DNA of 11,810 bases. Origin: an archaeon (GTDB taxonomy: Archaea > Asgardarchaeota > Hermodarchaeia > Hermodarchaeales > Hermodarchaeaceae). Within the stretch, counting starts at the first letter, position 1. The number at the start of each line of letters is the position of its first letter. Location of the stretch: the NCBI GenBank assembly GCA_016550415.1, contig JABXGU010000463.1, positions 1-11,810 on the forward strand, written 5' to 3'. The notes under the pieces are model-generated. The model saw only the letters and a program-made list of their open reading frames with translations. It was not told the DNA's origin and searched no databases. A program made the translations under genes and the position numbers. Below, in pieces: positions 7,693 to 11,810 of the stretch.

Positions 7693-7949
7693 CCACAGCC
7701 ACCAGCAATATAGTGGAAGATATTCTATTTCCTAAAATCCTATGGGAAGCCCAATGCTCAAGGTTCATTTTTTTAGAATATCAGTCGAATGTTTTTTTTC
7801 GTGAACAATGATCTATTTCAAACCAATGTCGAAAAGGTTATTAGCTTAGCTTTGCAGTTGGGCTTCAAGAATTTATCAAAAATTGTTTAATTGTCTTGCA
7901 TATCCGGAATCACATTTTGACAATTAGAACCTTTTGGGGTTGATTTTAA
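7693..7949. other. Divergent intergenic region between the MBL hydrolase and the small membrane protein
   Basis: This 257-base AT-rich gap should hold two back-to-back promoters. T tracts lie on the plus strand near 7767-7774 and 7792-7799. Weak TATA-like stretches occur (for example AAAATTGTTTAATTG around 7880-7895 for the rightward gene), but none is convincing. No repeat, RNA gene or additional reading frame of note was seen. Confidence 0.4.
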
Positions 7950-8255
7950 ATGATGGACGTCTTTGTGGCAGTGAACATTCCTGCTCTACTAATAATAGGA
8001 TTTGTGATAGCTATAATATTGCTAATCCTCGGGTTCGTAGAGAAGAAAAATCCACTCAGAAAAAAGAGACTAATGGCTGCAGGTACAATTCTTTTAGGGA
8101 TTATGATTGCTGCAGTCCCACTTACATGGTATGGATCTTGGGCTATAACAATGGGTAGTATACTAATGACTATTAGTGATATACTGATTATGGCATTCCT
8201 CTCTATTATTGGAGGAATCATCATTACTCTAGGAATTGTATCGAATAGAGCTTGA
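7950..8255 (+). CDS. Small three-helix membrane protein, unrecognised
   Basis: A 101-residue protein with three clear hydrophobic segments: about 10-30 (PALLIIGFVIAIILLILGF), 41-62 (MAAGTILLGIMIAAVPLTW) and 68-96 (ITMGSILMTISDILIMAFLS and onward). A basic loop (EKKNPLRKKR, 31-40) separates the first two, which by the positive-inside rule puts that loop in the cytoplasm. It has no cysteine or histidine, so metal or heme binding is unlikely. It starts with tandem ATG codons (7950 and 7953); a GGGGTTGAT stretch upstream is a possible weak ribosome-binding site. I do not recognise the family. It lies 203 bases before the CDF transporter on the same strand and might be co-expressed with it, but nothing in the sequence proves a link. 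The hydrophobic pattern and plausible start favour a real gene over a chance frame. Confidence 0.62.
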   Translation: MMDVFVAVNIPALLIIGFVIAIILLILGFVEKKNPLRKKRLMAAGTILLGIMIAAVPLTWYGSWAITMGSILMTISDILIMAFLSIIGGIIITLGIVSNRA

Positions 8256-8447
8256 GAAGAATAGAACCACATCAATTAATTTTATTCACTGTAAATCAAT
8301 GCAGAAGCTTCCAAATTCCTAAACTTAAATTGATAGTTCAAATCTTCATCTCTGATACTCTTGCGTTTCTAATATCAAAAATAGTTATTTGCCAGCTAGC
8401 AATTCGTTTGTCATCATCAAATTCAAATAAGATCCGATATGAAAAAA

Positions 8448-8458
8448 GGTGGAATATT
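8448..8458 (+). promoter_or_regulatory. GGTG ribosome-binding leader that sets the CDF transporter start at 8459
   Basis: GGTG at 8448-8451 is followed by seven bases and then ATG at 8459. The frame is open further upstream to an ATG at 8252, but that longer version overlaps the previous gene by 4 bases, adds 69 residues of non-family sequence, and has no such leader. Confidence 0.65.
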
Positions 8459-9718
8459 ATGGCGAAACCGCATATGGATATGAATCAACAGTTGGGGCGG
8501 TCTCGCCGGGTAATTAAATGGGCAATGGTAATTGTAATTCTCCTTGCCATCTCAAAGGGTGTCGTGGGCTACTTTTCAGGTAGCGTAGGTCTTTTTGCCC
8601 AATCTATAGATTCCCTTACCGACCTAATTGCTGGCTCAACTGCCTACTTAGGTCTATGGCTAGCTCAGCGCCCAATGAGCCAGAAGTATCCATACGGGTA
8701 TTTCAAGGCAGAGACGATGGCAACATTGATTGTTGCCATCTTCATCTTTGGGGCTGGTTTGCTTGTCCTGTGGGAGGCAATAATGCACATTCTTCTCCCA
8801 ATAGGGCTTGCATTCTTTGATATTGCCTTGATTGTGGCTCTAGTGTCACTCCCCATAATTTATGTAAAATCTTGGTATTTGAAAAAGGTGGGTAGAGAAA
8901 CTAAAAGTGAAGTTGTTTATAGTATTGGACAAAATTATAGAATGGATTTGTATTCCTCGCTAGTTGTACTCGTTGGATTAGTTACTGATGGAATGGGACT
9001 TTGGTGGGCTGAAGCAATGGTTGGCTTCATAATAGGCACCGTTATTTTGAAAAGCAGTCTAGAAATCGCTCATGGTTCAGTATTAACCTTGATGGACGCT
9101 GTGACAAATTTAGAACAAGTAGGAGAAATCAAAGAATTAGCTTCACAAGTTAAGGGAGTGCAAGGAGTACATGATATTAAGATTCGCAAAGCAGGACCAA
9201 TCTGTTTCGGTGAAATACACCTAGAGGTTGCAGCAGACTTGTCCGTAGCACAGGCCCACAGGGTTTCAGTGGAGATCGAAAGAAGAGTCACAACAACCTA
9301 TCCCGAAATGCTGACCTTCCTAGTCCATATTGAACCAACAAAGGTCGAATCATTCAGGATAGCAATTGCAGTTGACAATGAAAAATCCACACCTGAATCC
9401 CTGCCAAATTTCCACTTTGGATTATCTCCCTTTTTCCTAATTATTGACGTTAAACGCAGGGAAACAACACATTGGATGATTTTGAAGAATCCAGGCATTT
9501 CACAAGAGACGCAGCGTGGTATAAGTTCAGCAAAGGCACTTCTAGACGTTAATGTAAATGCAGTTCTTGCGGGAGGAATGGGCGAAGCCCCACTCAGTTA
9601 CTTACGAAATGCGCTAGTCGATGTACATAGCCTCGATCCAAAACAAACCTGTGCTGAAAATGTTCTAGCCTTCCTAGATGACAAATTACCCCACCTTATC
9701 GCCACACAAAAAACCTAG
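8459..9718 (+). CDS. CDF-family metal cation transporter fused to a C-terminal NifX/NafY-like domain
   Basis: This 419-residue protein has three parts. Residues 18-206 form the six-helix cation diffusion facilitator core, which exports divalent metal in exchange for protons. The predicted transport site is D51 and D55 in helix 2 (QSIDSLTD) and N159 and D163 in helix 5 (QNYRMD); the usual histidine of zinc/iron members such as YiiP is replaced by asparagine. Residues 208-294 are the cytoplasmic ferredoxin-like dimer domain (GVQGVHDIKIRKAG, ending VHIEP). Residues 298-410 match the dinitrogenase iron-molybdenum cofactor-binding fold: FRIAIAVDNE, HFGLSPFFLIID, then LLDVNVNAVLAGGMGE and a final helix. 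The tail may sense or buffer metal, which is inference. The start at 8459 is set by the GGTG leader. A hairpin terminator follows. The metal is not determinable; the DDND site argues for something other than a plain zinc exporter. Confidence 0.9.
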   Translation: MAKPHMDMNQQLGRSRRVIKWAMVIVILLAISKGVVGYFSGSVGLFAQSIDSLTDLIAGSTAYLGLWLAQRPMSQKYPYGYFKAETMATLIVAIFIFGAGLLVLWEAIMHILLPIGLAFFDIALIVALVSLPIIYVKSWYLKKVGRETKSEVVYSIGQNYRMDLYSSLVVLVGLVTDGMGLWWAEAMVGFIIGTVILKSSLEIAHGSVLTLMDAVTNLEQVGEIKELASQVKGVQGVHDIKIRKAGPICFGEIHLEVAADLSVAQAHRVSVEIERRVTTTYPEMLTFLVHIEPTKVESFRIAIAVDNEKSTPESLPNFHFGLSPFFLIIDVKRRETTHWMILKNPGISQETQRGISSAKALLDVNVNAVLAGGMGEAPLSYLRNALVDVHSLDPKQTCAENVLAFLDDKLPHLIATQKT

Positions 9719-9731
9719 AAGGGAAAAACCC

Positions 9732-9774
9732 GAGTAAAATAAGCAGGAACAGTTTCTTTTACTCAATTTTTATT
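9732..9774 (+). terminator. Hairpin plus T-run terminator after the CDF transporter
   Basis: GAGTAAAA (9732-9739) pairs perfectly with TTTTACTC (9757-9764) across a 17-base loop, followed by AATTTTTATT (9765-9774). It begins 13 bases after the transporter stop codon. The stem is AT-rich, so the T run may matter more than the hairpin. Confidence 0.55.
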
Positions 9775-9834
9775 AATCTATTTTCTCCAGTATTGCTGTT
9801 AATACTACTTCTCTTTCCTAGTACAGACAATTAG

Positions 9835-9842
9835 TATATATG
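9835..9842 (+). promoter_or_regulatory. TATA box of the hdrA promoter
   Basis: TATATATG lies 48 bases before the hdrA ATG, in the short gap after the transporter terminator. An archaeal start site about 26 bases downstream, near 9864, would leave a leader of about 26 bases containing the GGTG ribosome-binding element at 9879-9882. The upstream AATTAG gives no strong BRE match. Confidence 0.5.
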
Positions 9843-9889
9843 CACCTTTTTTCTACCGCTACTGCTACAATCCCTCCAGGTGCTACAGC

Positions 9890-11810
9890 ATGAAAATAGG
9901 AATATTCCTCTGCACCTGCGGCGACACGATCACCAACGTAATAGATACACCAACACTCGAAACCTTCGCCAAAGAACTTCCCAATGTATCTTACGTTGAA
10001 ACTCGCAACGACTGGTGCCAAACAACTACACTTGAACAACTAACAAGAACCATCACGGACCAGAAACTCGACCGCATAGTCATCGCAGCCTGCAGCCCCC
10101 AACTCTTCGGACACCGTTTCCAACAAGCCGCCAAAAAAGCAGGACTAACCAAAGGACAAATCACGTACGCCAACGTTAGAGAACACTGCGCATGGGTTCA
10201 CACCAAAAACCCAAAGGGCGCAGCCGCCAAAGCCAAACGCTTACTACGCGCGGCAACATACCGCGCAGCAAAACAATCACCAATCCCAACCAAAACATAC
10301 CCAGTAACCCAAGAAGTCCTAGTCGTGGGGGCAGGCATAGCAGGAATACAAGCAAGCCTCGACCTAGCAAACAAAGGAATCAAAGTCCACCTCCTCGAGA
10401 AAGAACCAACAATAGGCGGACACATGGCAGTACTAAACAAAACCTATCCGACCCAAGATTGCAGTATTTGCATTTTGGGTCCTAAGATGGCGGATGTTTC
10501 CATGCATCAAAATATTTCTCTGTATCCATATTCGGAGTTGGTGGATGCGGAGAATGTGGGGAAGGATTGGATTGTTACTTTGCGTCGTAAGGCGACTTTT
10601 GTGGATTGGAATAAGTGTACCGGGTGTTTGGAGTGTACGGAAAAATGTCCGACAAAGGTGGTTGATAGTTGGTCTTGGGGGATTGCTAAGCGGAAAGCCA
10701 TCTATATGCCATTTTCGCAGAGTGTGCCAAGGAAATGCACTATTGATGCAGAGCATTGTATTAAACTGAATAAGGATAAATGCGGAGTTTGTGCAAAGGT
10801 CTGCCCTGCTGGTGCTATTGATTATGAAATGAAGGATAAGCTGGTTAAGATTAGAGTAGGCAGCATAATCCTGGCTACTGGGTTCAAGGAGTTTGACCCA
10901 TCAGTGGTTCCGGAGCTCAAATATGGAGAGAATCCTGATGTTCTGACGCAGATGCAGTTTATTCGGATGATTGATTCTGTCGGTCCCTTTGGTGGCAAGT
11001 TAGTGGTTCCATCTGATGAGAGGAAGCCGGAACATATTGTGATGATTCAATGTGTGGGGAGTAGAGATGATCGATTTGATTGGCAGTGTTCTTCCTATTG
11101 TTGTATGGCAGCTACTAAGCATGCGATTCTTGCCAAGGTTGAATATGACCCGCATTTGGATGTAACCATTGTAGCCCGTGATGTTCGTGCAGGAGGGAAG
11201 GGCTTTGAAGAATTCTATGTGACTGCACGAGATGAATATGGCGTCAAGTATGTTTATCGTGGTGATAAAGTAGAGGTCACTCAACGGAAAGGGAAGACTT
11301 ACGTCGACTATACAGATTCTGAGGGCAAATTGCATTCATTGCCTGCTGACCTTGTTGTATTATCTTGTTCCATGAGACCGTCACCAGGAACCTCTGAATT
11401 GGCAAAGAAACTCGGACTGGTTCTGGATGAGCATGGATTCTTCAAGGCTTTGGATGAGAAGGTTGCCTTGGCACGTACAGCCGTTCATGGTGTTTACATT
11501 TGTGGGACTTGTCATGGCCCAAAGGATATTCCTGAGTCAGTTGAACATTCGAGTGCTGCTGCAGAAGAAGCAGCTGTGTGGTTAGCAACACAAGAGGTTG
11601 AGAAGAGTCTGGATATTGCTGTAGTGAATAAGAACATCTGCAATGCTTGTGGGCTATGTGTTGCTGCTTGTCCATCAGATGCCATCTCATTTGAATCTGA
11701 TGGCAAGTGTGTTGTTGTTGATGAGGTGCGATGTCAGGGCTGCGGCGAATGCATGTCAGTATGTCCTGTTGGAGCAATTGGTCCAATCAACACAAATCCT
11801 GATTTAATAA
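9890..11810 (+). CDS. hdrA: HdrA: FAD- and Fe-S-containing heterodisulfide reductase subunit A-like protein, 3' end outside the window
   Basis: The frame runs 640 codons from ATG 9890 to the window edge without a stop. HdrA is the FAD/Fe-S core of flavin-based electron-bifurcating complexes. Features in order: N-terminal domain with CTCG (8-11), AACSP (67-70) and NVREHCAWVH (95-104); dinucleotide fold VVGAGIAGIQASLDLA (145-160) for FAD; the CSICILGPKM stretch (191-200); an inserted ferredoxin with C243/246/249/253 and C298/301/305; the family's Cys set C388, C400, C404, C405 (QCVGSRD then CSSYCC) for another cluster; and a C-terminal two-cluster ferredoxin (C584/587/590/594 and C615/618/621/625). 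A normal HdrA ends soon after this point, so perhaps 15-25 residues are missing unless MvhD is fused. The GGTG leader is seven bases upstream. Codon usage changes abruptly near codon 186. HdrB/HdrC or MvhD, if present, would lie to the right of the window. Confidence 0.93.
   Translation, partial: MKIGIFLCTCGDTITNVIDTPTLETFAKELPNVSYVETRNDWCQTTTLEQLTRTITDQKLDRIVIAACSPQLFGHRFQQAAKKAGLTKGQITYANVREHCAWVHTKNPKGAAAKAKRLLRAATYRAAKQSPIPTKTYPVTQEVLVVGAGIAGIQASLDLANKGIKVHLLEKEPTIGGHMAVLNKTYPTQDCSICILGPKMADVSMHQNISLYPYSELVDAENVGKDWIVTLRRKATFVDWNKCTGCLECTEKCPTKVVDSWSWGIAKRKAIYMPFSQSVPRKCTIDAEHCIKLNKDKCGVCAKVCPAGAIDYEMKDKLVKIRVGSIILATGFKEFDPSVVPELKYGENPDVLTQMQFIRMIDSVGPFGGKLVVPSDERKPEHIVMIQCVGSRDDRFDWQCSSYCCMAATKHAILAKVEYDPHLDVTIVARDVRAGGKGFEEFYVTARDEYGVKYVYRGDKVEVTQRKGKTYVDYTDSEGKLHSLPADLVVLSCSMRPSPGTSELAKKLGLVLDEHGFFKALDEKVALARTAVHGVYICGTCHGPKDIPESVEHSSAAAEEAAVWLATQEVEKSLDIAVVNKNICNACGLCVAACPSDAISFESDGKCVVVDEVRCQGCGECMSVCPVGAIGPINTNPDLI

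Noticed and set aside
7763..7801. T tracts in the divergent intergenic region as a terminator
   Set aside because: On the plus strand no gene ends just upstream of them, and on the minus strand they are A tracts; they more likely reflect AT-rich promoter DNA.
7431..7811. Rightward frame of 126 codons antisense to the MBL hydrolase
   Set aside because: It lies mostly over the metal-binding core of a well-supported gene, has low-complexity translation and no leader.
8252..8458. Extended N-terminus of the CDF transporter from an ATG at 8252
   Set aside because: The extra 69 residues do not fit the family, overlap the preceding gene by 4 bases and lack a leader; the ATG at 8459 has a clear GGTG element.
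10176..10485. Several long frames on both strands across the hdrA N-terminal region
   Set aside because: They are by-products of the strong C/A skew there; the HdrA frame continues through with FAD and cysteine motifs.
1..11810. CRISPR array, transposon ends, tRNA or rRNA genes
   Set aside because: No regularly spaced repeats, transposase motifs or RNA-gene-like sequence were seen; the only notable repeat is the inverted pair at the left end.

Overview
The window most likely comes from an uncultured archaeon of moderate GC content; the exact lineage (Asgard or TACK/Bathyarchaeia-like) cannot be settled from this sequence. The archaeal reading rests on four things: an AbrB-PhoU fusion protein, an HdrA-type flavo-iron-sulfur protein, a cation transporter with a C-terminal NifX-like domain, and TATA-like boxes ahead of genes. 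Several genes also carry an unusually uniform GGTG leader exactly seven bases before the start codon.

Layout. Bases 1-445 form a fold-back: two perfect 96-base inverted arms (1-96 and 350-445) enclose a 253-base spacer. The N-terminal AbrB half of a PhoU-family regulator reads leftward through 337-1, while its PhoU half reads rightward through 350-1218. Flipping the spacer would restore one continuous gene. Next comes a block of five leftward genes, in transcription order: an MBL-fold hydrolase (7692-6886), a soluble histidine kinase with about seven PAS domains (6720-3379), an overlapping stand-alone receiver protein (3460-3014), MetV (2864-2208) and MetF (2208-1264). On the right, three genes read rightward: a small three-helix membrane protein (7950-8255), a CDF metal transporter with a NifX-like tail (8459-9718), and HdrA (9890 to beyond the window end). 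A hairpin/T-run terminator and a TATA box separate the transporter from hdrA.

How the genes fit together. MetV and MetF overlap by one base and should form the methylenetetrahydrofolate reductase of a folate-dependent methyl branch. HdrA is the FAD/Fe-S electron-bifurcating core that in some acetogens joins MetFV; here it lies 7 kb away on the other strand, so a physical link is only a hypothesis. The PAS kinase and its receiver form a compact cytoplasmic two-component pair without a DNA-binding output domain.

The two points most worth a second look are the fold-back at the left end (contig artefact, large palindrome or invertible segment) and an abrupt change of codon usage and strand composition inside hdrA near 10445. 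No mobile element, CRISPR array, rRNA or tRNA gene was recognised, and no gene-free stretch exceeds about 260 bases.
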